Shown: positions 16,744 through 25,430 of the stretch, piece by piece
How the letters are laid out: each line of letters opens with the position of its first letter
Position numbering within the stretch: the stretch's first letter is position 1
Source: an uncultured Pelagibacteraceae bacterium
GTDB lineage: Bacteria; Pseudomonadota; Alphaproteobacteria; Pelagibacterales; Pelagibacteraceae
Length of the DNA: 35,756 bases
Direction of reading: 5' to 3'
NCBI GenBank assembly: GCA_902556065.1
Contig: CACDUV010000008.1
Coordinates: forward strand, 1-35,756
Made by a program: the position numbers and the translations under genes
The notes under the pieces: generated by a model
Databases searched by the model: none
Told to the model about the DNA's origin: nothing
The model's input: only the letters and a program-made list of their open reading frames with translations

Positions 16744-17237
16744 TTTTTGTTTATTTCATTCAAACGAAAGGTTGCGATTTTTTTTACTTGTTTTTTTGCT
16801 TCAAGGAATTCACTTTCTACATCACTTTGTATTCTTTGTCTAAAATTCATAAGTATTTCATGTTTATCTTTACCTTTTACGGCAATTATAAAAGGAAAAT
16901 TAAACTTTTTTTTATATTCTGAATTTAATTTTTTAAATTCCTCATATTCATCATTAGAACATTGGTTTAATTTTGCAGAGGCTTGTTCTGATATAGATTC
17001 AGAGGTCATTTTTTTTGCTACAGCAAGCTCAGGATGTGCATTTAAAATCACTAAAATTTTATTCTTTTCGTAATTTTCATAAATATCAAGCATTTTAAAC
17101 ACAATATCTTCAAAGTTTTTAAATGGTTTTGACTCAAAAGCTTCCACAGCAATTGATTCAGTTTTTTCAAAAACATTACCAAATACAGACAAAAAATCAG
17201 ACTTGTTTAGATCGTTAATGTTATCTATTGTTCTCAT
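16740..17237 (-). CDS. uraD: 2-oxo-4-hydroxy-4-carboxy-5-ureidoimidazoline (OHCU) decarboxylase
   Basis: UraD decarboxylates OHCU to S-allantoin, the stereospecific end of urate breakdown. The 165 residues match the family length. The catalytic motif AHPELA carries the conserved His, and the substrate pocket FPFIIAVKGKDKHEIL and the helix SEYKKKFNF are clear. It is the first gene of the four-gene uraD-alc-allA-puuE unit, and is divergent from uraH with 47 bp between starts, so the two enzymes that act one after the other share a promoter region. Confidence 0.93.
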   Translation of the reverse strand: MRTIDNINDLNKSDFLSVFGNVFEKTESIAVEAFESKPFKNFEDIVFKMLDIYENYEKNKILVILNAHPELAVAKKMTSESISEQASAKLNQCSNDEYEEFKKLNSEYKKKFNFPFIIAVKGKDKHEILMNFRQRIQSDVESEFLEAKKQVKKIATFRLNEINKK

Positions 17238-17240
17238 ATA

Positions 17241-17258
17241 ACTTTAAATAATTTAAGT
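17241..17258. promoter_or_regulatory. Imperfect palindrome in the uraD/uraH divergent promoter region
   Basis: An 18-bp sequence beginning ACTTTAAAT and ending TTTAAGT matches its reverse complement at 7 of 9 position pairs. It lies 3 bp from the uraD start and 27 bp from the uraH start. Placement between two divergent purine genes is where an operator would be expected, but the sequence is pure AT apart from one C and one G, so chance is a real alternative. Confidence 0.25.
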
Positions 17259-17269
17259 TTGAAATTAAA

Positions 17270-17278
17270 TGATACTAT
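17270..17278 (+). promoter_or_regulatory. Candidate extended -10 promoter element for uraH
   Basis: TG at 17270-17271 is followed after one base by TACTAT (17273-17278), an extended -10 pattern. Transcription would start at about the uraH ATG (17285), giving a leaderless mRNA, consistent with the lack of a ribosome binding site. No convincing -35 box is visible. Confidence 0.3.
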
Positions 17279-17284
17279 AATTTT

Positions 17285-17635
17285 ATGACAAAGCTAACAA
17301 CTCATGTTTTAGATGTATATTCTGGTAAACCTGGCAAAGGTATTTTGGTTGACTTGTTTTATATTAATAACTCAGAACGAAAAAAATTAACATCAATAAA
17401 ACTCAATGACGACGGTAGAGCCAATTCCCCATTAGCAGAGGGAGACGTTTTTATTAAGGGTAAATACGAATTAGTTTTTCATATTGGTGATTATTTTAAA
17501 AATACATCTTCAGCTAGCGATTTACCATTCTTGGACGACGTTGTTATAAGATTTGGTATTTCAGATCCCTCACAGCATTATCATGTTCCTTTACTTGTCT
17601 CACCTTGGAGTTATTCTACTTATAGAGGTAGTTAA
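17285..17635 (+). CDS. uraH: 5-Hydroxyisourate hydrolase (transthyretin-like)
   Basis: UraH hydrolyses 5-hydroxyisourate, the product of urate oxidation, to OHCU. The 116 residues are the usual size of bacterial transthyretin-like proteins. Diagnostic motifs are LTTHVLDVYSGKPGKG at the N-terminus (catalytic His of the THVLD segment), YHVPLLVSPWSYSTY in the last strand, and the C-terminal YRGS that separates HIU hydrolases from true transthyretins. There is no signal peptide, so it is cytosolic. It heads the plus-strand catabolic operon, and its TAA is immediately followed by the GTG of xdhA. Confidence 0.96.
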   Translation: MTKLTTHVLDVYSGKPGKGILVDLFYINNSERKKLTSIKLNDDGRANSPLAEGDVFIKGKYELVFHIGDYFKNTSSASDLPFLDDVVIRFGISDPSQHYHVPLLVSPWSYSTYRGS

Positions 17636-19072
17636 GTGATATCGAGTTCTGTTAAATTTTTGTTAAATGATAAGCTTATAGAAATTAAAAATCCTGATCC
17701 AAATCAAACATTACTTAGTTATATTAGAACTGAATTAAAAAAGACTGGAACTAAAGAAGGATGTTCAGAGGGTGGTTGTGGTGCATGTACAATTGTTTTA
17801 GGCGAATTAGTCAATAATAAAATTAAATATAAAGCAATTAATTCTTGTATTTCATTTGTCCCATCATTGAATGGTAAGCAACTTATAATTGTTGAAGATT
17901 TAGTTTCTCAAAATGGAAAACTTCACCCAGTGCAAGATGCGATGGTAAAATTTCATGGTTCCCAATGCGGTTTCTGTACCCCAGGATTTGTTATGTCTTT
18001 ATTTTCAATGTTTAAAAATAATAAAAGTCTTAACAATGAATTAATAACAGATTCTATATCAGGTAACTTATGTCGTTGCACTGGTTATAGACCAATAATT
18101 GATGCTGCCAAAAGTTTAAATAAGATAAATAAGAATGATCAATTTTCTAAAAATAAAAATAAAGTTATTCAGCAATTAAAAAAAATTAAACCCAAAAATG
18201 TTTATATTAAAAAAGATGATAAAATTTATTTTTCACCAAAAAATATCAAAGATTTAAAAAACATAATTAAAAAACATTCTAATTTTAGTTTTCTTGCTGG
18301 TGGAACCGACTTATCTTTAAAAGTTACAAAAGAAAGAAAAGAAATTCCATTTATAATTGATTTAAAAGAAATTAACGAATTAGATTTTATAAAGGTAAGT
18401 AAAAATTATTTAGAAGTTGGTTCCGCTACACCATTAATAAAATTTGAAAAAGAAATTAAAAAATACTATCCAGATTTTTATTTGGTTTTAAAGAGATACG
18501 GCTCTGTTCAAATTCGAAATGTTGGAACTATAGGCGGCAATATTGCAACAGCATCTCCAATTGGAGACTCATTACCAATTCTATTATCTTTAAATGCTGA
18601 GGTTTTAATTCAAAGTTTTAATAAAAGAAAAGTTTTTCCTTTAAATAATTTTTTCCTTGATTACAGAAAAACTAAATTAAAAAAGAATGAATTTATTCAC
18701 TCAATAAAAATACCGCTTTTTAAGAAAAATATTTTTAAAGCATTTAAGATCTCAAAAAGATTTGATGATGATATTTCATCTGTTTGTGGATCTTTTAATT
18801 TTGAAATTAACAACAATAAAATTAAAGAGGTTTATATTGCATATGGAGGCATGGCTGCTGTACCAAAAAGAGCTAAGGCATGCGAAAAAATTCTTAAAAA
18901 CAAGCCTCTTACCATCAATACTTTTGATCTAGCAAAAAATTATTTAGAAAAAGATTTAAGTCCTATTGGAGATATGAGAGCTAGCAAAGAATACAGACTA
19001 GAGATAGCAAAAAATTTATTGATGAAATGTTTTTTAGAAATAAATTCTAATAAGTTATCAAGAGTAAATTAA
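17636..19072 (+). CDS. xdhA: Xanthine dehydrogenase small subunit (2Fe-2S and FAD domains)
   Basis: This subunit passes electrons from the molybdenum site to NAD. The 478 residues start at a GTG directly after the uraH stop. Domains in order: plant-type 2Fe-2S ferredoxin (C43, C48, C51, C71), second 2Fe-2S helical domain (GSQCGFCTPGF and GNLCRCTGYRP, about residues 109-150), FAD-binding domain (FLAGGTDLSLKV near 220, then RNVGTIGGNIATASPIGDS near 300), and the C-terminal CO-dehydrogenase flavoprotein domain. All cluster cysteines are present. The XdhA/XdhB layout with separate subunits is that of Rhodobacter capsulatus. NAD as acceptor is assumed from the family. Confidence 0.96.
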   Translation: MISSSVKFLLNDKLIEIKNPDPNQTLLSYIRTELKKTGTKEGCSEGGCGACTIVLGELVNNKIKYKAINSCISFVPSLNGKQLIIVEDLVSQNGKLHPVQDAMVKFHGSQCGFCTPGFVMSLFSMFKNNKSLNNELITDSISGNLCRCTGYRPIIDAAKSLNKINKNDQFSKNKNKVIQQLKKIKPKNVYIKKDDKIYFSPKNIKDLKNIIKKHSNFSFLAGGTDLSLKVTKERKEIPFIIDLKEINELDFIKVSKNYLEVGSATPLIKFEKEIKKYYPDFYLVLKRYGSVQIRNVGTIGGNIATASPIGDSLPILLSLNAEVLIQSFNKRKVFPLNNFFLDYRKTKLKKNEFIHSIKIPLFKKNIFKAFKISKRFDDDISSVCGSFNFEINNNKIKEVYIAYGGMAAVPKRAKACEKILKNKPLTINTFDLAKNYLEKDLSPIGDMRASKEYRLEIAKNLLMKCFLEINSNKLSRVN

Positions 19073-21376
19073 ATGAGTAAAGAGAACTATATTGAGGAAA
19101 TAAGACCACATGATAGTGCTTATAAGCATGTGAGTGGATATGCTGAGTACACTGATGATATTAATGAACCAAACAATACAATTTATGGTGCTATTGGTTT
19201 AAGTAAAAAAGCTCATGCAATAATCAAAAATATAGACTTAACTGAAGTAAAAAAGAGTGAAGGAGTGATATCAGTAGTTACCCAAAGTGATATCCCTGGT
19301 AGAAATGATGTGGGTCCAGTTTTTGAAGGTGATCCAATTTTTCCTGAAAAAAAAGTAGAGTTTTTTGGTCAGCCATTATTTGCTGTGGCTGCTACAACTA
19401 CAGAACTTGCTAGAAAAGCAGTATTGAAAGCCAAAATTACCTATAAAGATTTAAAACCGGTTATCACAATAAAAGAAGCTTTAAATAAGAAGCAATTTTT
19501 ATTTAAACCTAGAAAAGTTAAAAAAGGTAACCCTTCTAAAAAAATAAAAAATTCAAAAAACAATTTAACAGGTAATTTTACAACTGGAAGCCAAGAGCAC
19601 TTTTATTTAGAGGGCCAGGCAGCTTTTGTTGTTCCTAAAGAAGATGATAATTTTTTAGTTTATAGTTCGACTCAACATCCATCAGAAACACAACAACTAA
19701 TTGCAAAAATGTTTAATCAAAAAAGTAATTCAATAAATGTTGAGGTTAGAAGAATTGGAGGTGGGTTTGGAGGAAAGGAAACAAATTTCATGACAGCATG
19801 TATTTGTGCGTTATTGGCAAAAAAATCAGGGCAACCAGTTAAATTAAGATTAGATAGAGATGATGATATAATTTTAACTGGAAAGCGACATGAATTTTTG
19901 TCTGAATATGAAGTTGGTTTTAATGATGAAGGTATCATTGAAGGATTAAAAATAAATTTATCTTCTAATTGTGGAATGTCACCTGATTTATCAGCAGCAA
20001 TAAACGAGAGAGCTTTGCTTCATGTGGACAATGCATATTATATTTCAGATATCGAGATAATAAATAATTTATGTAAAACAAATATTCCAACCTCAACTGC
20101 ATTTAGAGGCTTTGGTGGAAATCAAGGGATGATGGCTATTGAAAATATTATAGATAATATCGCGAGGTATTTAAAAAAAGATCCTATAGAAGTTAGAAAG
20201 AAAAATTTTTATCAAAAAGACAAAAGAAATGTAACACATTATGGAATGACTGTTGAAGATAATGTCATTAATGAAATATTTAAAAAATTAGAAAGTAAAT
20301 CTAATTACAAGAAAAGATATTTGGACATAAGAAAATTTAACGAAAAAAATAAATTTAAAAAGAAGGGTATTGCCATTACACCTTTAAAGTTTGGTATTTC
20401 ATTTACTACAATTCATTTAAATCAAGCTGGAGCCTTAGTTCATATTTACACAGATGGAAGTGTTCATTTAAATCATGGAGGAATTGAAATGGGTCAGGGG
20501 ACCCATACAAAGATAGCTCAATTAGTGGCAAATTCTCTAGGATTACCATATAATTTAGTTCATATTTCATCAACAAACACAGCTAAGGTACCAAATACTT
20601 CAGCTAGTGCCGCTTCATCAACTACAGACCTTAACGGAGCCGCAGCATTAAATGCAGTAGCAAAAATAAAATTAAATTTAGAAAAATTTATTAAGAAAAA
20701 ATTTAAAATCTATAATCAAGAGGCAGTCTATAAAGATCAATTTATAATATTTGGAAACAGACAATTTGAATTTAAAAGCATAATTCAAGAAGCATATTTA
20801 AATAGAATTTCTCTTTCATCATCTGGCTTCTATTCAACACCTAAAATTAATTTTGATAAAAAAAAATTTAGAGGAAGACCTTTTTATTACTTTTGTTATG
20901 GAGCAGCTGTTTCAGAAGTAACTGTAGATACATTGACGGGTGAAAATATACTGGAAAGAGTGGATATTTTACATGATGCTGGCAAACCAATAAATCCGGC
21001 GCTAGAACTGGGCCAGATAGAGGGTGGTTTTGTACAAGGACAAGGATGGTTAACAATAGAGGAATTGAAGTGGAAATCAGACGGGCAGATTACAACTTTT
21101 TCTCCATCGACTTACAAAATACCTGCAGTAAGCGATATTCCAAAAAAATTCAATGTAGAAATTTTTAAGGAAGGATTAAATAAAGAAAAAGTTGTTAATA
21201 AAGCAAAAACAACCGGTGAACCTCCTTTGATGCTAGCCATGAGTGTTTTTTATGCAATTAAAGATGCAGTTGCTTCAATTGGAAATTATCAGTTTGCACC
21301 AGAACTTAATGCACCAGCAACACCTGAAAGAATTTTAATGAGCATTAACAAAATTAAAAATAAAATAAAAAATTAA
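19073..21376 (+). CDS. xdhB: Xanthine dehydrogenase molybdenum-binding subunit
   Basis: The catalytic subunit hydroxylates hypoxanthine to xanthine and xanthine to urate. The 767 residues contain the a/b hammerhead domain at the N-terminus and the two molybdopterin-binding domains. Motifs include GSQEHFYLEGQAAFV, RRIGGGFGGKET, TAFRGFGGNQGM, EMGQGTHTKIAQ and the active-site TTGEPPLMLA with the catalytic base Glu716. The last is the residue that separates xanthine dehydrogenases from many aldehyde oxidoreductases only in combination with the pocket Arg; the Arg in FRGFGG is present. The start ATG abuts the xdhA stop. Purine specificity is strongly supported by guaD, puuD and uraH in the same unit. 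Confidence 0.96.
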   Translation: MSKENYIEEIRPHDSAYKHVSGYAEYTDDINEPNNTIYGAIGLSKKAHAIIKNIDLTEVKKSEGVISVVTQSDIPGRNDVGPVFEGDPIFPEKKVEFFGQPLFAVAATTTELARKAVLKAKITYKDLKPVITIKEALNKKQFLFKPRKVKKGNPSKKIKNSKNNLTGNFTTGSQEHFYLEGQAAFVVPKEDDNFLVYSSTQHPSETQQLIAKMFNQKSNSINVEVRRIGGGFGGKETNFMTACICALLAKKSGQPVKLRLDRDDDIILTGKRHEFLSEYEVGFNDEGIIEGLKINLSSNCGMSPDLSAAINERALLHVDNAYYISDIEIINNLCKTNIPTSTAFRGFGGNQGMMAIENIIDNIARYLKKDPIEVRKKNFYQKDKRNVTHYGMTVEDNVINEIFKKLESKSNYKKRYLDIRKFNEKNKFKKKGIAITPLKFGISFTTIHLNQAGALVHIYTDGSVHLNHGGIEMGQGTHTKIAQLVANSLGLPYNLVHISSTNTAKVPNTSASAASSTTDLNGAAALNAVAKIKLNLEKFIKKKFKIYNQEAVYKDQFIIFGNRQFEFKSIIQEAYLNRISLSSSGFYSTPKINFDKKKFRGRPFYYFCYGAAVSEVTVDTLTGENILERVDILHDAGKPINPALELGQIEGGFVQGQGWLTIEELKWKSDGQITTFSPSTYKIPAVSDIPKKFNVEIFKEGLNKEKVVNKAKTTGEPPLMLAMSVFYAIKDAVASIGNYQFAPELNAPATPERILMSINKIKNKIKN

Positions 21377-21377
21377 A

Positions 21378-21848
21378 ATGGAAGATAAAAAAAAATTTAT
21401 GGCAAAAGCAATTGAACTTTCAATAAATAGTACGAATACTATTGGCGGCCCATTTGGAAGTGTTATAGTTAAGGATAATAAGATTATTGCAGAGGGTTCA
21501 AATAAAGTTACTTCTTCAAATGATCCAACTGCACATGGAGAAATAGTAGCAATTCGAGAAGCCTGTAAAAATTTAAATACTTTTGATCTTTCTGGATGTG
21601 AGATTTATACATCTTGCGAACCTTGCCCGATGTGTCTTTCAGCAATTTATTGGTCAAGATTAGATAAAATATATTATGCAAACACCAGAGAAGATGCAAA
21701 AAATATAGATTTTGATGACTCCTTTATTTATTCAGAAATTCCAAAAAAAATTGATGATAGGAAAATTCAAATGGTACAAATGCTTAGAGATGAAGCTTTA
21801 AAAGCATTTGAAATTTGGAATAAAAAAGTAGATAAAATAAAATATTAA
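21378..21848 (+). CDS. guaD: Guanine deaminase (cytidine-deaminase fold, GuaD type)
   Basis: GuaD hydrolyses guanine to xanthine and ammonia, feeding XdhAB. The 156 residues have the same length as Bacillus subtilis GuaD and the zinc motif at the same residues: H53 and catalytic E55 in TAHGEI, C83 and C86 in CEPCPMC. Further matches are IGGPFGSVIV, SNDPTA, AIYWSR, the DDSFIY segment and a C-terminus ending in KY, where the swapped C-terminal tail of the dimer reaches the neighbouring active site. A tRNA adenosine deaminase (TadA) is less likely because of these features and the setting. It sits 1 bp after xdhB and its stop overlaps the puuD start as TAATG. Confidence 0.93.
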   Translation: MEDKKKFMAKAIELSINSTNTIGGPFGSVIVKDNKIIAEGSNKVTSSNDPTAHGEIVAIREACKNLNTFDLSGCEIYTSCEPCPMCLSAIYWSRLDKIYYANTREDAKNIDFDDSFIYSEIPKKIDDRKIQMVQMLRDEALKAFEIWNKKVDKIKY

Positions 21849-22756
21849 TGGAATTTTTACCTTATACAATAAAATGGTTAGAAGTTATTCTTAGATGGGG
21901 CCATGTATTATTTGCAATATTATGGGTAGGTAATAGTTTTTTATTTAATTACTTAGATAATAATTTAAATAAAAATATAACAAGTGATGATATCGATGGT
22001 GAAGGATATCTGATGCATTCTGGTTTTTTTTATAAACTTTCAAGATTAAAAACATCCCCACCTCAAGATTATTTAAATAGATTAGTAATCTTCAAATGGC
22101 AAAGTTACTTAACTTTTGTTACTGGAATGTTGCTCTTAGTTGTAATTTATTATTATAACGCTGGAGTATTGATGGTCGATAAACGTGTTCTGTTAATGCC
22201 TCCTAGTTATGCCATTATTATCTCGCTTTTATCATTGATTGTGGCTTGGTTTATTTATGATCTCTTATGTAAATCAAAATTAATCGAGAATAATATTTTA
22301 TTTATATGCACAGGAATAATTTTGTTAACGCTTGTATCTTTTGGTCTTACAAAATTATTTGGACCTAAATTTGCAATTTTGAGTGTTGGATTAATCATTG
22401 GTACTAATATGTTTGGTAATGTTTTTACAGTAATTATACCTAATCAAATGAACATAATTAGTAGTAGTGAAAGAGGCGAAAAATTTGACATGAGTTTATC
22501 TCTAGCAGCTAAACAACGATCAATTCACAATAATTATTCAACTTTTTTAGTGTTGTTTATAATGCTTTCTGGGCATTCGAGCTTTTTAGTTTATCATCAA
22601 TATAATTGGTTAATATTATGTGCGATTGCCATTATTTCTGGTGTAGCAAGACATTATTTTAATTTAAGAGGAAGAAACATTCATAGGTTGTATATTCTGA
22701 TTTCTTCAATAATAGCACTTATCGTTCTTGCAGTTTTAGTTTTATTATTTAAATAA
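21848..22756 (+). CDS. puuD: Membrane urate hydroxylase PuuD, membrane domain only (no cytochrome c domain)
   Basis: PuuD oxidises urate to 5-hydroxyisourate in the inner membrane, an alternative to uricase. The 302 residues hold about eight helices and match the urate-oxidase N domain: RWGHVLFAILWVGNSFLFNYLDN with H19, HSGFFYKLSRL, IFKWQSYLTFVTG, NMFGNVFTVIIPNQ and AKQRSIHNNYSTF. PuuD of other bacteria is about 400 residues with a C-terminal cytochrome c; here the protein stops after the last helix, with no CXXCH. The stop is followed 16 bp later by the phosphoribosyltransferase gene, so no hidden haem domain fits downstream. The lone cytochrome c at 14041-14364 may supply that function. Confidence 0.9.
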   Translation: MEFLPYTIKWLEVILRWGHVLFAILWVGNSFLFNYLDNNLNKNITSDDIDGEGYLMHSGFFYKLSRLKTSPPQDYLNRLVIFKWQSYLTFVTGMLLLVVIYYYNAGVLMVDKRVLLMPPSYAIIISLLSLIVAWFIYDLLCKSKLIENNILFICTGIILLTLVSFGLTKLFGPKFAILSVGLIIGTNMFGNVFTVIIPNQMNIISSSERGEKFDMSLSLAAKQRSIHNNYSTFLVLFIMLSGHSSFLVYHQYNWLILCAIAIISGVARHYFNLRGRNIHRLYILISSIIALIVLAVLVLLFK

Positions 22757-22772
22757 CTAGATATAGAAAATT

Positions 22773-23297
22773 ATGTCTGAAAAAATGATTGTCAGCTGGG
22801 ACGAGTATAACAAAACTGTTGAGAAACTAGCAATCCAAATTGATGAGAGTGGATATAAACCAACAATACTAGTTGGCATAATGCGTGGAGCAGCGCCGAT
22901 GATAGATGTTTTAAGTAGAATTTTTAAATTAAAATGTGCGTATCTTGCAGTAGAGTCTTACAGTGGTAAGGGAGTAGAGGATGAGCAGGGTGATATTGTT
23001 TTTTCCAGAGAAATGAGTTCGATAGCACCTAACATGGGTGGAAAAATACTTTTATGTGATGATTTATCTGATACAGGAATTACTTTTAACAAAAGTATAG
23101 ATTGGTTAAAAAAATATGAACCCATTAAAGATAAAATAGAAGACATTAAAACTGCAACATTATTTAAAAAAAAGAAATCAACATTTGAGCCAGATTTCTG
23201 TGCAAATAAACTTCCTGATAATCCTTGGATAGTACAGCCCTTTGAAATTTATGAAGAATTAAGGATTGAAGAAATCAAAAAAAAACATCAGATATAA
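22773..23297 (+). CDS. Purine phosphoribosyltransferase (xanthine/hypoxanthine/guanine type)
   Basis: The 174 residues have the type I PRTase fold: ILVGIMRGAAPM for the pyrophosphate loop, and the PRPP-binding motif LLCDDLSDTGITF near residues 92-104, followed by a C-terminal NPWIVQPFE segment that stacks on the base. It would convert a free purine base and PRPP to the nucleotide. As last gene of the uraH-xdhAB-guaD-puuD unit it gives the cell a choice between salvage and degradation of the same imported base. Which base it prefers cannot be told; relatives of this group are annotated for xanthine, guanine or hypoxanthine. Confidence 0.8.
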   Translation: MSEKMIVSWDEYNKTVEKLAIQIDESGYKPTILVGIMRGAAPMIDVLSRIFKLKCAYLAVESYSGKGVEDEQGDIVFSREMSSIAPNMGGKILLCDDLSDTGITFNKSIDWLKKYEPIKDKIEDIKTATLFKKKKSTFEPDFCANKLPDNPWIVQPFEIYEELRIEEIKKKHQI

Positions 23298-23325
23298 AAA
23301 AGGCCAGTTAAAAAACCGGCCTTTT
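23298..23325. terminator. Bidirectional intrinsic terminator between the purine operon and the binding-protein gene
   Basis: A 12-bp stem with one mismatch (arms AAAAGGCCAGTT at 23298-23309 and AACCGGCCTTTT at 23314-23325, loop AAAA) lies between the stops of two convergent genes. On the minus strand the hairpin is followed by a run of T, so it is best placed to end the binding-protein transcript. On the plus strand it is followed by TTTT within the stem and AT-rich sequence. Confidence 0.85.
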
Positions 23326-23347
23326 AAAATTTTAAATTGAAAGCTGA

Positions 23348-24418
23348 TTACTTAGGTATATCTCCTTCAACACCTTTAACATAAGTCATCATACCCGCAA
23401 GCATTCCATCATCTGCAGTTTTTCCTTCTGCTACAATTAAATTACCTTTCTGGTCATAAATTGGTCCTGTGAAAGAGTGAACTTTACCAGATGCTAAATC
23501 TGCTTGAAGTTTTTTAACTTTTGATCTTAGGTCAGCTGGCATTTGTGAATCTAAATCTGATATCACAACCATACCGTCTCCAATACCATGCCAAGTATCT
23601 TTTTGGTTCCATGTACCGTTCGCAACAGCCTTAACTCTGTCTACGTAATATGGGCCCCAATTGTTTTCAACTGAAGTCAATACAGCTTTAGGAGCAAACT
23701 TGTCCATATCACTTGCTTGTCCAAAAGCATATACTCCAGCTTTTTCAGCAATTTGAACAATAGCAGTACTATCTGTATGTTGAGCAATTACATCAGCACC
23801 TTGGTCAATTAAAGCTTTTGCTGCTTCTGCTTCTTTACCTGGATCGTACCATGTGAAAGCCCAAACAATTTTAGTTTTAATATTTGGATTCACTTTTTGA
23901 GCCGCTAAAGTAAATGAATTGATACCCCTGATAACTTCAGGAATTGGAAAAGATGCCACATAACCAATAACATTTGATTTTGTCATAGTTCCAGCGATTG
24001 TTCCTAAGATTGTTCTACCTTCGTAAAATCTAGCTGCGTATGTAGAAACATTTGGATGTTCTCTTTTATATCCAGTAGCATGTTCAAATTTTACATTTGG
24101 AAACTCTTTTGCAACTTTGTTAGTTGGATTCATGTATCCAAAACTAGTTGTAAAGATTACATCATGACCAGAATTAGCTAATTGTCTAAGAACCCTCTCA
24201 GCATCAGCACTTTCTGGAACACCTTCTACGTAAGTTGTTTTAAATCCGGCAGCTTCAACAGCTTTTCTACCTACATCATGCTGATATGTCCATCCATGGT
24301 CACCAGTTGGGCCAATATAAACAAATGCTGCTTTAACATCTTTTGCAATTGCAGCTACATTAAACGTAAATAATAAAACTAAAGAAGAGACGAAAGAACG
24401 AATAAAAAATTTATGCAT
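23348..24418 (-). CDS. BMP-family ABC transporter substrate-binding protein (probable purine or nucleoside)
   Basis: The 356 residues begin with a Sec signal peptide ending AIA before KDVKAAFVY; there is no lipobox Cys, so it is a soluble periplasmic protein rather than a lipoprotein like BmpA/PnrA. The mature part matches the BMP/PnrA family: IGPTGDHGWTYQHDVGRKAV, IFTTSFGYMNPTNKVAKEFP, ARFYEGRTILGTIAG, ADVIAQHTDSTA and SVENNWGPYYV. Family members bind nucleosides or purine-type ligands. It has one of the few strong ribosome-binding sites in the window, AAGGGG (complement of 24429-24434), in a 79-bp leader, which suits a highly made binding protein. It follows the two permease genes and is the last gene of the importer unit. 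Confidence 0.9.
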   Translation of the reverse strand: MHKFFIRSFVSSLVLLFTFNVAAIAKDVKAAFVYIGPTGDHGWTYQHDVGRKAVEAAGFKTTYVEGVPESADAERVLRQLANSGHDVIFTTSFGYMNPTNKVAKEFPNVKFEHATGYKREHPNVSTYAARFYEGRTILGTIAGTMTKSNVIGYVASFPIPEVIRGINSFTLAAQKVNPNIKTKIVWAFTWYDPGKEAEAAKALIDQGADVIAQHTDSTAIVQIAEKAGVYAFGQASDMDKFAPKAVLTSVENNWGPYYVDRVKAVANGTWNQKDTWHGIGDGMVVISDLDSQMPADLRSKVKKLQADLASGKVHSFTGPIYDQKGNLIVAEGKTADDGMLAGMMTYVKGVEGDIPK

Positions 24419-24497
24419 AAATTTATTTCCCCTTTTGATTTTTTTAATAAGACTAAACTTAGATTAAATTATCTAAAAAAAAATAATTATTTTATAA

Positions 24498-25430
24498 TTA
24501 ATTGTCTTTATGAAAAGATTTCCCCAGAGAACTAGGAGTACTTAGCCTTATTTTTCTACTATCACGAGAAATTACAACCAAAACTATTATTGTAACAATG
24601 TAAGGTAGAGCTGTTAAAAATTGTACAGGTATTCTAACTCCAATAGCCTGCATATGAAATTGAATAATTGTTAACCCACCAAAAATCATAGCACCAATTA
24701 AAATTTTAATTGGGTTCCACGTTGAGAAAACCACCAGAGCTAATGCGATCCAACCTCTTCCACCCGTCATATTTTCAATCCACTGAGGAGTATAAATCAT
24801 GGATAAATATGCACCAGCAAGTCCACTCATTGCGCCTCCATAAAGTATACAAGCGTAACGAATCAACCTAACATTTATTCCTTGATTAGAAGCAGACTCA
24901 GGTGAGTCTCCTACAGCTCTTACAATTAATCCAATTTTCGTTTTTTTTAAAAAATAGCTAGTGATGAAAGGCAGGGCAAAAGCAAAATAAAAAACAATTG
25001 AATGTCCAAATAATATTGGGCCTAAAAGTGGTATTGTATCTTTTAAACCTTCAAACAAAACAGGAAACTCTTTTCCAGGAATACCTACAAAATTTTTTCC
25101 TATCATTGCTGATATGCCAATTCCAAATATTGTAAGCGCTAAACCGGTAGCAACATGATTTGTAATTAGTGTTTGAGTAAGGAATGCAAAAATAGTTGAA
25201 ATTAAAACTCCAGCTAACATTGCACCAAAAACTGCAATGATTAAACTTCCTGTAACAGTCATTAATGCAAAACCTGATATAGCACCAATAATCATCATTC
25301 CTTCAACACCAAGGTTTAGAACACCGGATCTCTCTGTAATAAGTTCACCACAAGATGCTAAAATTAAAGGAACGGCAGAGGCCATGATTGATGCAATTAT
25401 CAGTCCAACAAAATTTATATCGATGATCAT
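24498..25430 (-). CDS. ABC importer permease (BPD_transp_2 type), second permease
   Basis: The 310 residues form an inner-membrane permease with about eight to ten helices. The conserved cytoplasmic-loop region is ITERSGVLNLGVEGMMIIGAI near the N-terminus, and GRGWIALALVVFSTWNPI lies near the C-terminal third; both are typical of the partner of BMP-type binding proteins (YufQ-like). It overlaps the first permease gene by an ATGA and is followed after 79 bp by the binding-protein gene. It makes the channel of the importer together with the preceding gene. Confidence 0.9.
   Translation of the reverse strand: MIIDINFVGLIIASIMASAVPLILASCGELITERSGVLNLGVEGMMIIGAISGFALMTVTGSLIIAVFGAMLAGVLISTIFAFLTQTLITNHVATGLALTIFGIGISAMIGKNFVGIPGKEFPVLFEGLKDTIPLLGPILFGHSIVFYFAFALPFITSYFLKKTKIGLIVRAVGDSPESASNQGINVRLIRYACILYGGAMSGLAGAYLSMIYTPQWIENMTGGRGWIALALVVFSTWNPIKILIGAMIFGGLTIIQFHMQAIGVRIPVQFLTALPYIVTIIVLVVISRDSRKIRLSTPSSLGKSFHKDN

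Noticed and set aside
21378..21848. tRNA adenosine deaminase (TadA)
   Set aside because: Length, the DDSFIY segment, the swapped-tail ending in KY and the position between xdhB and puuD all match GuaD.
24484..24500. AT-only hairpin after the second permease gene as a terminator
   Set aside because: The stem is seven A/T pairs that run into the permease stop codon; it is too weak, and the binding protein is expected on the same transcript.
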